Of a stretch of 64,000 nucleotides of DNA, positions 15,465 through 30,783 are shown in pieces. Positions within the stretch are counted from its first letter, which is position 1. The number at the start of each line of letters is the position of its first letter. The DNA lies in NCBI GenBank assembly GCA_903834785.1, contig CAILKP010000073.1:1-64000 (forward strand), given 5' to 3'. Source of the DNA: an uncultured bacterium (GTDB taxonomy: Bacteria > Planctomycetota > Phycisphaerae > Phycisphaerales > UBA1924). Under the pieces are notes generated by a model. The model was not told the origin of the DNA. It saw nothing but the letters and a program-made list of their open reading frames with translations, and searched no databases. The translations under genes were made by a program, and so were the position numbers.

Positions 15465-16979
15465 TTACTCGGCCATCAGGCAACGACCCTGCGCCCAGGC
15501 TCGGAGTTCGGCGATCTTCTCGGCGCGGGTGACGCTGAGCGGCGGGCTCTGGCTGAGCGTGGCGAGGATGTCCTGGGTGGTCAGCGGGCGCTTGTTCTGG
15601 CCGAAGGCGGCAAAGAGCGAGGCGGAGATGGCCTGCTCGATCTCGGCACCGCTGAAGCCGTCGCTCTCGGCAACCAGGCGGGGAAGGTCGAACTCCGCTG
15701 GCGTGCGGCTGCGCTTCTGGAGGTGGATGCGGAAGATGGCTTCGCGGGCGGCCGGGCTGGGCAGGTCGACAAAGAAGATCTCATCGAAGCGGCCCTTGCG
15801 CATGAGTTCGGGCGGGAGGGACTCGATGTCGTTGGCCGTAGCGGCGACGAAGACGCTGGAGCGGTGTTCCTGCATCCAGGTCAGGAGCATGCCGAACATG
15901 CGCTTGCTGAGGCCGGAGTCGCTGCCGCCACCGGAGCCGGATGTGCCGGCGAAGGCCTTTTCGATTTCGTCGAACCACAGGACGTTGGGTGACATGGCTT
16001 CGGCCTGGTGCAGCGCTTCGCGCAGGTTGCGCTCCGACTCACCGATGAACTTGTCGTAGAGCGCACCCATGTCCATGCGCAGCAGGGGGCGGCGCCAGGC
16101 GGTGGCAATGGCCTTGGCGCACAGCGACTTGCCGGCGCCTTGCACACCGAGGATGAGCACGCCGCGGGGTGGCTGGATGCCGAATGAACGGGCTTCATCG
16201 GCGACGGCGTCCTTGCGGCTCATGAGCCAGCCCTTGAGCCGATCGAGGCCGCCGACGGAGTCCATGCTGACTGGTGACTGCACGTACTCGAGCAGGCCGC
16301 CTGACTGGAGCATCTGGCGCTTGCGAGCGAGGATCTCGTCGAGGTCCTCGATCTTGAACTCGTGATCCTGGCTGACGACATCGCGGATGATCTGGCTGAC
16401 CTGGCGGCGGCTGAGGCCGCGGAGGTTTTTAAGCATGCTGTCAAAGTCACGCTTGGAAATGTCGACCGTGACCGGCCGGCGGCGGTGGAGCAGGCGGAGG
16501 GTGGACTTGATGAGATCGTCGAGCGACGCTTCATCGGGCAGAGCGCACTCGAAGTGGGTGGCGAGCGTTTTGACGATGGGCAGGGTGGTGTCTGCCGAAT
16601 CGATCATGATCACGGCCCCGCCGCGGGCGGTGGAGGCCTCGACGAGTTCGCGCCAGGCGCGGGCGGTGACGTGGTCGCTGCTGATCGCAGGGCTGGCATC
16701 GATGAGAATGGAGATCGCGCCGCGGTCCTGGTCGCCGATGTTTTTGATGAGCCATGTGCACGCCGCGGCGAGGTGGGCGGTGTCGGGGATGGGCGGCTCA
16801 ACAACGATGCCGTTGCGAACGCCGCCGACGGCGGTCCACAGGCGGACGGCGGTGTTCCGCGAAGCGGCCGCGGCGATGGCGAGTTCGGCGGCTTCACGCT
16901 CCTCACTGGTGACCAGGCGGATGCAGGAGTGCCCCGCGGCGAGGAGGTCGGTGAGTCGTTGCTGATCAGATGTGCTCAT
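15465..16979 (-). CDS. Ycf46-like AAA+ ATPase
   Basis: A 504-aa protein. The N-terminal half (residues 1-240) resembles the degenerate ATPase-like region found in Ycf46-type proteins. The C-terminal half is an AAA+ domain: Walker A GVQGAGKS near 275, pore-type segment KFIGESERNLREAL, Walker B VLWFDEIEKAF near 338, sensor 1 VAATAND and an arginine finger in LMRKGRFDEIFF. This is the FtsH/proteasomal-ATPase-like clade but without a protease or membrane domain. Cyanobacterial Ycf46 has been linked to inorganic-carbon regulation; whether that applies here is unknown. It is divergent from rplQ. Confidence 0.82.
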   Translation of the reverse strand: MSTSDQQRLTDLLAAGHSCIRLVTSEEREAAELAIAAAASRNTAVRLWTAVGGVRNGIVVEPPIPDTAHLAAACTWLIKNIGDQDRGAISILIDASPAISSDHVTARAWRELVEASTARGGAVIMIDSADTTLPIVKTLATHFECALPDEASLDDLIKSTLRLLHRRRPVTVDISKRDFDSMLKNLRGLSRRQVSQIIRDVVSQDHEFKIEDLDEILARKRQMLQSGGLLEYVQSPVSMDSVGGLDRLKGWLMSRKDAVADEARSFGIQPPRGVLILGVQGAGKSLCAKAIATAWRRPLLRMDMGALYDKFIGESERNLREALHQAEAMSPNVLWFDEIEKAFAGTSGSGGGSDSGLSKRMFGMLLTWMQEHRSSVFVAATANDIESLPPELMRKGRFDEIFFVDLPSPAAREAIFRIHLQKRSRTPAEFDLPRLVAESDGFSGAEIEQAISASLFAAFGQNKRPLTTQDILATLSQSPPLSVTRAEKIAELRAWAQGRCLMAE

Positions 16980-17263
16980 GGGACACGAAAGGTAGTAGCG
17001 GGGGACTCATGGACACCCTGTTTGGGGTGGGCGGAGCGGAAGATCAGGACTGAACGGAGACGATGAGGATGGTCAAGGACCTATAACTGATGGAGCTTGG
17101 CGCGTGCATCAGGTTCGAAGCTGCGGGCGAGCGCGACTGCGGCGGCGGTGAACTCGACGACGGGGTGACTGCCGGCTATCATCCCGACCCTGCCCGGAGC
17201 GTTCCGGGGCCAACAGGATACAACTTATCACTAGGCATCCCGAGCCATATCGGAGAGTAACTT

Positions 17264-17893
17264 ATGCGTCACGGCAAAGCCGGGTCCAAACTGGGTCGCA
17301 CGACGGCCCATCGTACTGCAACGCTTCGCAACCTCGCCGCTTCACTGCTGGAGCACGGCCAGATTGTCACGACACTGCCCCGCGCCAAAGCGGTTCAGCC
17401 GTTCGTTGAGAAGCTGATCACCACTGCCAAGAAGGGCGGCCTGCACCGCCGCCGCCAGGTCATCGCCAAGCTTGGCTGGGACCGCCACGGCTTCGAGTGG
17501 CTCTATCTGCCCAAGAAGGCTGACGAGTCCGAGACCGCGCACGTCAACGAGCTGGCGGACCGGGCCAAGAAGTTCTTCGACATCCCCAAGAGCAGCGAGG
17601 TTGAGCGTAACCGCTACGGCGAACTGCGCAAGGCCCCGAAGCTGGTCAAGCACATTTTCGACAACGTTGTGCCGCGTTTCCGCGACCGTGCCGGTGGTTA
17701 CACCCGCATCGTGAAGCTGGGTCGGCACCGCATCGGTGACGGCGGCGAGCAGGTCGTCCTGCAGTTCGTTGGCGCTGAGGAGGGTCCGGAGATCGGTGGC
17801 AACGTGTCGACGCGTCGGCGTATCGCCGACCGCCGCACGGCGTTCGCGGCCAAGCTGCGTAAGGGCGACGAGGCAGCGTCCGATAAGAAGTAA
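17264..17893 (+). CDS. rplQ: 50S ribosomal protein L17
   Basis: A 209-aa protein. Its start, MRHGKAGSKLGRTTAHR, and LRNLAASLLEHGQIVTT are standard L17. The family is usually about 120 residues. Here an insert of roughly 50 residues (about 72-122, containing WLYLPKKADESE and FFDIPKSSEVERN) interrupts the domain between RRRQVIAKL and LVKHIFDNVVPRF. A lysine-rich tail of about 30 residues is added. It lies apart from the rpoA operon, its usual neighbour, which is not in the window. A strong terminator follows, so it is probably transcribed alone. Confidence 0.95.
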   Translation: MRHGKAGSKLGRTTAHRTATLRNLAASLLEHGQIVTTLPRAKAVQPFVEKLITTAKKGGLHRRRQVIAKLGWDRHGFEWLYLPKKADESETAHVNELADRAKKFFDIPKSSEVERNRYGELRKAPKLVKHIFDNVVPRFRDRAGGYTRIVKLGRHRIGDGGEQVVLQFVGAEEGPEIGGNVSTRRRIADRRTAFAAKLRKGDEAASDKK

Positions 17894-17918
17894 TTGGATT
17901 TCGGTTTGATTCTGACCA

Positions 17919-17953
17919 AGCCGCCACGGGAAACCGTGGCGGCTTTCTTTTTT
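17919..17953 (+). terminator. Intrinsic terminator of rplQ
   Basis: An 11-bp stem (AGCCGCCACGG with its complement), a short GAAA loop and a T-rich tail (TTTCTTTTTT). It begins 26 bases after the rplQ stop. This is a textbook factor-independent terminator. Confidence 0.93.
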
Positions 17954-18080
17954 GAAACGAAAGTGCGGAAAGGTGAACACAGACGACTCGACGGTCGTAA
18001 ACTATGTGTTCAGAAAGGCCGCGGCATTCGCCGATGGGTTGCCTGCATTTACTTTTCACCTCCTTTTTAAGGAATCTCGC

Positions 18081-18371
18081 ATGAAGAAGATCATTGGTCT
18101 GTTCGCCGTTGCCGCCGTCGCTGCCGCTTTCGCTGGTTGCAACAACGCTGAGCGTGCATCGGCCAAGTCGACGGAAGTCAAGGTTGCCGGCTGCTCGGGT
18201 GAGAAGGCCTGCAGCGAGGGCAAGGCCTGCTCCAAGGGCGAGGCATGCTGCAACAGCGCCAAGGCTGCTGAGTGCAAGGACAAGGGCAGCTGCACCGACA
18301 AGGCCGAGAAGAAGGCCATGAGCGAGGGCAAGAGCTGCGCTGAGAAGTGCGCCACCGAGAAGAAGAACTAA
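18081..18371 (+). CDS. Small Cys-rich lipoprotein
   Basis: A 96-aa protein from ATG 18081, preceded by AAGGA. The N-terminus MKKIIGLF with an Ala-rich hydrophobic stretch and the lipobox AFAGC (Cys 20) marks a lipoprotein. The mature part has nine further cysteines in short repeats such as GKACSKGEACC, along with many Lys and Glu. The composition suggests metal binding or a disulphide-linked envelope peptide, but no family is recognised. It stands alone between two strong terminators. The longer reading frame that begins upstream adds residues without a signal sequence, so I rejected it. Confidence 0.8.
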   Translation: MKKIIGLFAVAAVAAAFAGCNNAERASAKSTEVKVAGCSGEKACSEGKACSKGEACCNSAKAAECKDKGSCTDKAEKKAMSEGKSCAEKCATEKKN

Positions 18372-18394
18372 GATTTCAGATAGATCTCTCCAGC

Positions 18395-18429
18395 AGGACC
18401 CCGCCAGCTGGCGGGGTCCTGTTCTTTTT
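18395..18429 (+). terminator. Intrinsic terminator of the Cys-rich lipoprotein gene
   Basis: A perfect 26-base palindrome (half AGGACCCCGCCAG) followed by GTTCTTTTT. It starts 24 bases after the stop. Confidence 0.93.
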
Positions 18430-18525
18430 GGGGTCTGGTGGGGTCTGGTGGGGTGTGGGTGCGGGATAGGGCGGCGGGTGTAGGGGTTGAGGGTCCGGGC
18501 GGTGGGTTGACCCGGGGTGTCGGGG
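18430..18525 (+). other. Clustered G-runs, potential G-quadruplex, upstream of rplK
   Basis: Thirteen runs of three or four G occur on the plus strand in 96 bases, with loops mostly of 3-6 bases (for example two TCTGGT spacers between GGGG runs). This meets the usual G3+N1-7 quadruplex pattern several times over. It begins directly at the T-tract of the preceding terminator and runs into the candidate -35 box of rplK. Confidence 0.7.
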
Positions 18526-18535
18526 TGTCTACGCT
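18507..18535 (+). promoter_or_regulatory. Candidate promoter of rplK
   Basis: TTGACC (-35, five of six consensus bases) and TACGCT (-10, three of six) are 17 bases apart. This would give a leader of about 130 bases before rplK that contains the hairpin structure at 18606-18653. The -10 match is weak. Confidence 0.4.
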
Positions 18536-18605
18536 TCCCTCCCAACTTTTCCCGTCGAGCGGGTAGCTCGACACCGTCACGACCACCGTGACCGCCCACG
18601 CCAGG

Positions 18606-18653
18606 CCGGTGTGGGGCAGGAGCACCTGATGCGAATCAGGTTTGCCCGCACGG
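18606..18653 (+). promoter_or_regulatory. Structured mRNA leader of rplK, candidate L1-binding site
   Basis: An outer helix (18606-18618 with 18643-18653, two single-base bulges) encloses an inner hairpin (CCTGAT, loop GCGA, ATCAGG at 18625-18640). The two helices are separated by an asymmetric internal loop with GGAGCA on the 5' side. The structure ends two bases before the Shine-Dalgarno sequence GGAGG. In Escherichia coli and archaea, ribosomal protein L1 represses its own operon by binding a two-helix leader that mimics its 23S rRNA site. The position and general shape fit, but I could not verify the critical L1 contact bases. Confidence 0.45.
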
Positions 18654-18671
18654 TGGGAGGTGGAGTAAACA

Positions 18672-19100
18672 ATGGCCAAGAAAGAAATCAAAGCGTCCTT
18701 TAAGCTCATGGCCCCAGGTGGGTCCGCTACGCCTGCACCACCGCTCGGTCCGGTGCTGGGTGCCAACGGCGTCAACCCCGGTCAGTTCATCACCCAGTTC
18801 AACGCCAAGACGGCCGCCCTCAAGGGCAAGGTTGTCGGCTGCGTTGTGACGGTGTACACCGACAAGTCGTTCACCTTCGAGATCAAGTCGTCTCCCGCGA
18901 GCGTGCTGATCAAGGAGAAGGCCAAGGTCGAGAAGGGCTCGGGCGTGCCGAACAAGAACAAGGTCGGCAAGGTCAAGCGTGCTGATTTGGAAGCCATCGC
19001 CAAGGAAAAGATGGCTGATCTCAACGCCGGCTCCATGGAAGCTGCCGTCCGGATCATCGAGGGTCAGTGCCGCTCCATGGGCGTTGTGGTGGAGGGCTAA
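18672..19100 (+). CDS. rplK: 50S ribosomal protein L11
   Basis: A 142-aa protein of normal family length. Motifs include FKLMAPGGSATPAPPLGPVLGANGVNP (quoted in part: PPLGPVLGANGVN) and QFNAKT in the N-terminal domain, and KIEKGS-like KVEKGSGVPN with RIIEGQCRSMGV in the rRNA-binding C-terminal domain. It binds 23S rRNA at the GTPase-associated centre. A strong SD (GGAGGTGGAG) precedes ATG 18672. It is the first gene of the rplK-rplA-rplJ-rplL-rpoB-rpoC cluster; secE and nusG, the usual upstream neighbours, are not directly before it. Confidence 0.97.
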   Translation: MAKKEIKASFKLMAPGGSATPAPPLGPVLGANGVNPGQFITQFNAKTAALKGKVVGCVVTVYTDKSFTFEIKSSPASVLIKEKAKVEKGSGVPNKNKVGKVKRADLEAIAKEKMADLNAGSMEAAVRIIEGQCRSMGVVVEG

Positions 19101-19105
19101 TACCT

Positions 19106-19810
19106 ATGGCAACGTTCATTGGCAAGCGTACTCGTGAGAACCTCAAAAACCGTCCGGCCGAGGCCCTTGAGGCCCCGGCAGCGGTTGCTGCTCTCAAGAA
19201 GTTCAAGGGTCCGAAGTTTGACCAGACGGTCAACGTCGCCCTGTTCCTGAACATGGACCCGGCTCAGACCGAGCAGGGCATCCGTGGTTCGGTCTCGCTC
19301 CCGGCCGGCATCGGCGTGAGCAAGAAGGTCGTGGCATTCTGCCGCGAGGACATGGTCAAGGCCTGTAAGGACGCCGGCGCCATCGAGGCCGGTGCGGACG
19401 ACCTGGTCGCCAAGATCGAGGGCGGCTGGATGGACTTCGACGTCGCGGTTGCGACGCCGGACATGATGCGTGTGGTCTCCAAGCTTGGTAAGGTGCTGGG
19501 CCCCAAGGGCCTGATGCCCTCGCCTAAGACCGGCGCCGTGACCCCCAAGATCGTTGACGCGGTCAAGGAGTTCAAGGCCGGTAAGGTCGAGTACCGCAAC
19601 GACAAGGGCGGCAACGTCCACGCCGTGCTGGGCAAGCTGAGCTTCAAGGATGCTGATCTGGTCTCGAACCTCGAGGCGTTCGTTCAGCACATCGAGAAGC
19701 TTCGTCCCCCGGCGACCAAGGGAGCTTTCATCCGCAAGGTTGTGATCTCCGGTGCGATGACCCCCAGCGTCCAGCTGAAGTATGCCGCGGCCGAAGAGGT
19801 CAAGAGCTGA
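19106..19810 (+). CDS. rplA: 50S ribosomal protein L1
   Basis: A 234-aa protein, of standard length. Characteristic parts: FDQTVNVALFLNMDP, RGSVSLPAGIG, GKVLGPKGLMPSPKTG and VEYRNDKGGNVHAVLGK. It forms the L1 stalk of the 50S subunit and in many bacteria represses its own operon. ATG 19106 is five bases after the rplK stop, so the two genes are cotranslated. Confidence 0.97.
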   Translation: MATFIGKRTRENLKNRPAEALEAPAAVAALKKFKGPKFDQTVNVALFLNMDPAQTEQGIRGSVSLPAGIGVSKKVVAFCREDMVKACKDAGAIEAGADDLVAKIEGGWMDFDVAVATPDMMRVVSKLGKVLGPKGLMPSPKTGAVTPKIVDAVKEFKAGKVEYRNDKGGNVHAVLGKLSFKDADLVSNLEAFVQHIEKLRPPATKGAFIRKVVISGAMTPSVQLKYAAAEEVKS

Positions 19811-19847
19811 TCTGGCCCGGCGGCACGTCCTGACACGAATCTACAGA

Positions 19848-19870
19848 CACCCCGGCCTGCACGCGGGGTG
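19848..19870 (+). promoter_or_regulatory. Hairpin in the rplA-rplJ intergenic leader
   Basis: A seven-bp stem (CACCCCG with CGGGGTG) and a nine-base loop, 20 bases before rplJ. In many bacteria the L10-L12 complex binds this leader to control rplJ-rplL. The position fits such a leader; a kink-turn was not identified. Confidence 0.35.
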
Positions 19871-19890
19871 AATCAAACGAAGGCAAGAAC

Positions 19891-20433
19891 ATGTCCAAAG
19901 CAGTCAAAAGCATGATCGCCCGCGACTACACCCGCCGGCTGGAGAACATCTCCGACGGCATGGTGATCAGCATCCGCGGCATGAAGGCCATCGCGACCAC
20001 CCGTCTCCGCGGCAAGCTTGCCAAGGACAAGGTGCGGATCACGGTGGTGCGTAACTCGCTGGTCCGTCGCAACCTCAAGGGCTCCGGCCTTGAGGGTCTG
20101 GCGGAGGTCCTGACCGGACCTTCGGCGCTGGTGTACGGCGGCTCGGTCGTCGAGACCGCCCGCAGCATCGTGGCGATGCTCCCCGATTTCCCCGGCCTTG
20201 AGCTCAAGGGCGCCATCCTCGATGGCAACCTGTTCAAGGGCGATGCGGGCGTCAAGGAGCTGAGCAAGTACCCGACCAAGGCAGAGGCCATCGGCAAGGT
20301 TGTCACGCTCGTCGTGTCGCCGGGCCGCAAGCTCGCCGCCCAGGTCAAGGGTCCTGGCTCGAACATCGCCGGCATCATCAAGGCGATCGAGACCAAGCTC
20401 GAAAAGGGCGAGGCCATCGCCAAGGTGGGCTGA
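19891..20433 (+). CDS. rplJ: 50S ribosomal protein L10
   Basis: A 180-aa protein. It shows the L10 pattern: KSMIARDYTRRLENISDGMV, RLRGKLAKDKVRITVVRNSL, and LTGPSALVYGG followed by an ELKGAILDGNLF segment. It anchors L7/L12 dimers to the ribosomal stalk. It lies 80 bases after rplA. The C-terminal helix (IIKAIETKLEKGEA) is the L12-binding part. Confidence 0.96.
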   Translation: MSKAVKSMIARDYTRRLENISDGMVISIRGMKAIATTRLRGKLAKDKVRITVVRNSLVRRNLKGSGLEGLAEVLTGPSALVYGGSVVETARSIVAMLPDFPGLELKGAILDGNLFKGDAGVKELSKYPTKAEAIGKVVTLVVSPGRKLAAQVKGPGSNIAGIIKAIETKLEKGEAIAKVG

Positions 20434-20632
20434 AGCGTCTGAGCTGACCGCTGCGGCCGGACGGCATCGTCCGGGGCAGATGGTGAGTGTTTCCCTGTTG
20501 TTCATTGCACCGCACTGGCCCATGCCTCACTTCGGTGAGGAGGGTTAAAGAGCCGGATGGTCCGGCCCCTCTGAGGTGATGAAGTTCCGGTCAGCATCAA
20601 CTGACGCTGCCGGGTTAGCGAAAGGTTTTTCC
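20434..20632 (+). promoter_or_regulatory. Structured rplJ-rplL spacer with three hairpins
   Basis: The 199-base spacer is long for this junction. It holds three compact hairpins: CCGGACG/CGTCCGG with loop GCAT (20457-20474), CCTCAC/GTGAGG with a TTCG loop (20525-20540), and GCCGGA/TCCGGC with loop TGG (20552-20566). None has a T-tract, so they are more likely RNA-processing or stability elements than terminators. They could help raise L7/L12 synthesis relative to L10. Confidence 0.6.
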
Positions 20633-21007
20633 ATGTCGAACATTCAAGAACTCGGTGACAAGCTGGCGGCCCTGACCCTCAAGGACGCTGTCGAGCTCGG
20701 CAAGTACCTCAAGGACACCTACGGCATCGAGGCCGCCGCTGGCGGTGGCGTCGTGATGGCCGCGGCTGCCGGCCCGGCTGCTGTCGTCGAGGAGAAGACC
20801 TCCTTTGACGTCACGCTGAAGTCCGCTGGCGAGAAGAAGATCGACGTCATCAAGGTCGTCCGCGAAGTGACCGGCCTGGGTCTGAAGGAAGCCAAGGACC
20901 TGGTCGATGGCGCCCCCAAGAAGGTCAAGGAAGGTCTGCCCAAGGCCGACGCCGAGGCCCTCAAGAAGAAGCTCGAGGCCGTTGGCGCGACCGTCGAGAT
21001 GGGCTGA
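20633..21007 (+). CDS. rplL: 50S ribosomal protein L7/L12
   Basis: A 124-aa protein from ATG 20633. The N-terminal dimerisation helix ([20 protein letters not shown]) is followed by an Ala/Gly hinge and the globular domain [29 protein letters not shown] and [13 protein letters not shown]. It recruits translation GTPases to the ribosome. An ATG 57 bases upstream is in frame, but the residues that it adds are not family-like. Confidence 0.97.
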   Translation: MSNIQELGDKLAALTLKDAVELGKYLKDTYGIEAAAGGGVVMAAAAGPAAVVEEKTSFDVTLKSAGEKKIDVIKVVREVTGLGLKEAKDLVDGAPKKVKEGLPKADAEALKKKLEAVGATVEMG

Positions 21008-21057
21008 TCCCAGCTCGCTGGCGTGTGCGAAATCACCTGCCAGGAACCAAACACAAC

Positions 21058-21093
21058 GCGAGCCCTTGCGGAAGCAGGGGCTCGCCTTTTTTT
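21058..21093 (+). terminator. Terminator or attenuator between rplL and rpoB
   Basis: An eight-bp stem (GCGAGCCC with GGGCTCGC) and a C-T7 tail, 50 bases after rplL. It would separate or attenuate ribosomal-protein transcription from rpoBC. Confidence 0.85.
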
Positions 21094-21187
21094 GCCGGGA
21101 CGTGCGTTCGTCCTGGTCCATGCCCCGAAGGAGACTTCTGAACCTTGAAGGTCGTTTGGCCCTCAAGCGGACGCTTTGGCATCCCCC

Positions 21188-21216
21188 TTGCTAAGAGGGG
21201 AAGGGGTGCCTATTAT
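21188..21216 (+). promoter_or_regulatory. Candidate housekeeping promoter of rpoB
   Basis: TTGCTA (-35) and TATTAT (-10, five of six) are separated by exactly 17 bases. The start point would be near 21223, giving a 110-base leader for rpoB. This is one of the better sigma-70-type matches in the window, and it lies just after a terminator. Confidence 0.65.
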
Positions 21217-21332
21217 CGTGAATCGATGCGGCGCGGGCGCATGCTGCACAACCTGTACTAACCCCACCAAGCCAACTGGGTGACGTTGTTCACTCGGGTG
21301 GCTGTCGGTGTTTCCATCGCGAGGTTTGATCG

Positions 21333-25184
<3,852 letters not shown>

Positions 25185-25373
25185 GCAGCGGGGGGCCGCA
25201 AGGCCGCCCCGGTGCCCAAAGCAGCCGCAGTCGGGTTCACGCAGTTTCCAGTTCAGTCGGTTGCATCTGTCAATGAATCGCTCGCGTCTGCCGCGGAGCA
25301 CGGCCCCAGCTCAAAGCCGGGGCACGACTGCGGCGGACGAAGTAAAACCTCCACCGGTGAAAGGTGAAGTTCC

Positions 25374-29744
<4,371 letters not shown>

Positions 29745-29802
29745 GGCCGGTGACAGGTTCTTCGGAGGCGCCAGCCGCCGAGTGAATGTGAAGCTTTAAA
29801 TT

Positions 29803-29832
29803 AACCCCCGAGGCACCGTGCCTCGGGGGTTT
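29803..29832 (+). terminator. Intrinsic terminator of rpoC
   Basis: A 13-bp perfect stem (AACCCCCGAGGCA with its complement), a three-base loop and a short TTTG tail. It starts 58 bases after the rpoC stop and closes the operon. Confidence 0.85.
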
Positions 29833-29974
29833 GTGCTTGATTGCAACTGAGACTCAGCGTCACTTGGCGATTCCGCGGTGTTGCCCACAACCACTGAGGT
29901 GCTGGCCGGGCTAGAGATGAATGGACCGGCTGATCGCCCTGTGCGGGTCGTGGCTGCGTCCGCAGGAGCCTGCA

Positions 29975-30769
29975 ATGAGTTCAGTTGCAAATGAGAATGC
30001 CAATGTTCCGGGACCGGTTCTGATCTGGGACCTGCCCACCCGGTTGTTTCACATGCTGCTTGCCAGCGGGTTCTTCGCCGCGGCGGGGATTGCCTTTCTG
30101 ATTGATGAGGACAGTTCGGCGTATCCGTATCACATGCTCATCGGGCTGACGATCGCGCTCATGGTCGTGCTTCGACTGATCTGGGGCGTGGTGGGCACCC
30201 GGTATGCGAGGTTCGGGTCATTCCTCTTTGGACCAAGTGAAGTGTTTGCGTACGGGCGAAGCGTGCTGACTGGCGGCGGCAAGCGGTATCTCGGGCACAA
30301 TCCGGGCTCAGCACTGGCGATCTTCGCGATGCTCGGACTGGTGCTGGCTCTGGCCGTCACCGGATTCATGATGGCCCGTGGCAACGAGGGCATCAAAGAC
30401 GTGCATGAGATCCTGGCGTACGCGAGTCTTGTCGTGGTGGGTGCCCACATCCTCGGCGTGCTGGTGCACACAGTGCGGCACCGCGAGAACCTCACGCGGA
30501 GCATGATCACCGGCAGCAAAATCGCCGATGCGGCGGCGGGGATCCGGTCCGCCCAGCCAGTGGTCGCGGCGGTGTTTCTTGTGGTTGTTGGGGTGTGGGC
30601 CTTTGCGCTGCTTCGCGGCTACGACCCGGTGACGCGGAGCGGCAAGCTGCCGCTGGCAGGCGTGGCGATGCAGTACGGCGAGAATGAAGCGGGCGAGGCG
30701 AAAGGTGGCGGCAAGGTTGGCGAGGGTGCCAAGGGGCCGAGCAAGGCCAAAGCTGACGATGACGACTGA
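29975..30769 (+). CDS. Cytochrome b561-family (Ni/Fe-hydrogenase type) membrane protein
   Basis: A 264-aa protein with four membrane segments. LIWDLPTRLFHMLLASGF near the N-terminus carries the first haem-ligand His, HMLIGLTIALMVVLRLIWG the second, and DVHEILAYASLVVVGAHILGVLVH the others. This is the diheme cytochrome b561/b-type subunit pattern, which passes electrons between quinone and periplasmic partners. ATG 29975, preceded by GGAG, fits better than an ATG 54 bases upstream. A Lys/Gly-rich and acidic tail of about 35 residues ends DDDD. No partner enzyme lies next to it. Confidence 0.85.
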   Translation: MSSVANENANVPGPVLIWDLPTRLFHMLLASGFFAAAGIAFLIDEDSSAYPYHMLIGLTIALMVVLRLIWGVVGTRYARFGSFLFGPSEVFAYGRSVLTGGGKRYLGHNPGSALAIFAMLGLVLALAVTGFMMARGNEGIKDVHEILAYASLVVVGAHILGVLVHTVRHRENLTRSMITGSKIADAAAGIRSAQPVVAAVFLVVVGVWAFALLRGYDPVTRSGKLPLAGVAMQYGENEAGEAKGGGKVGEGAKGPSKAKADDDD

Positions 30770-30783
30770 CCTGGTTAGTGCCT

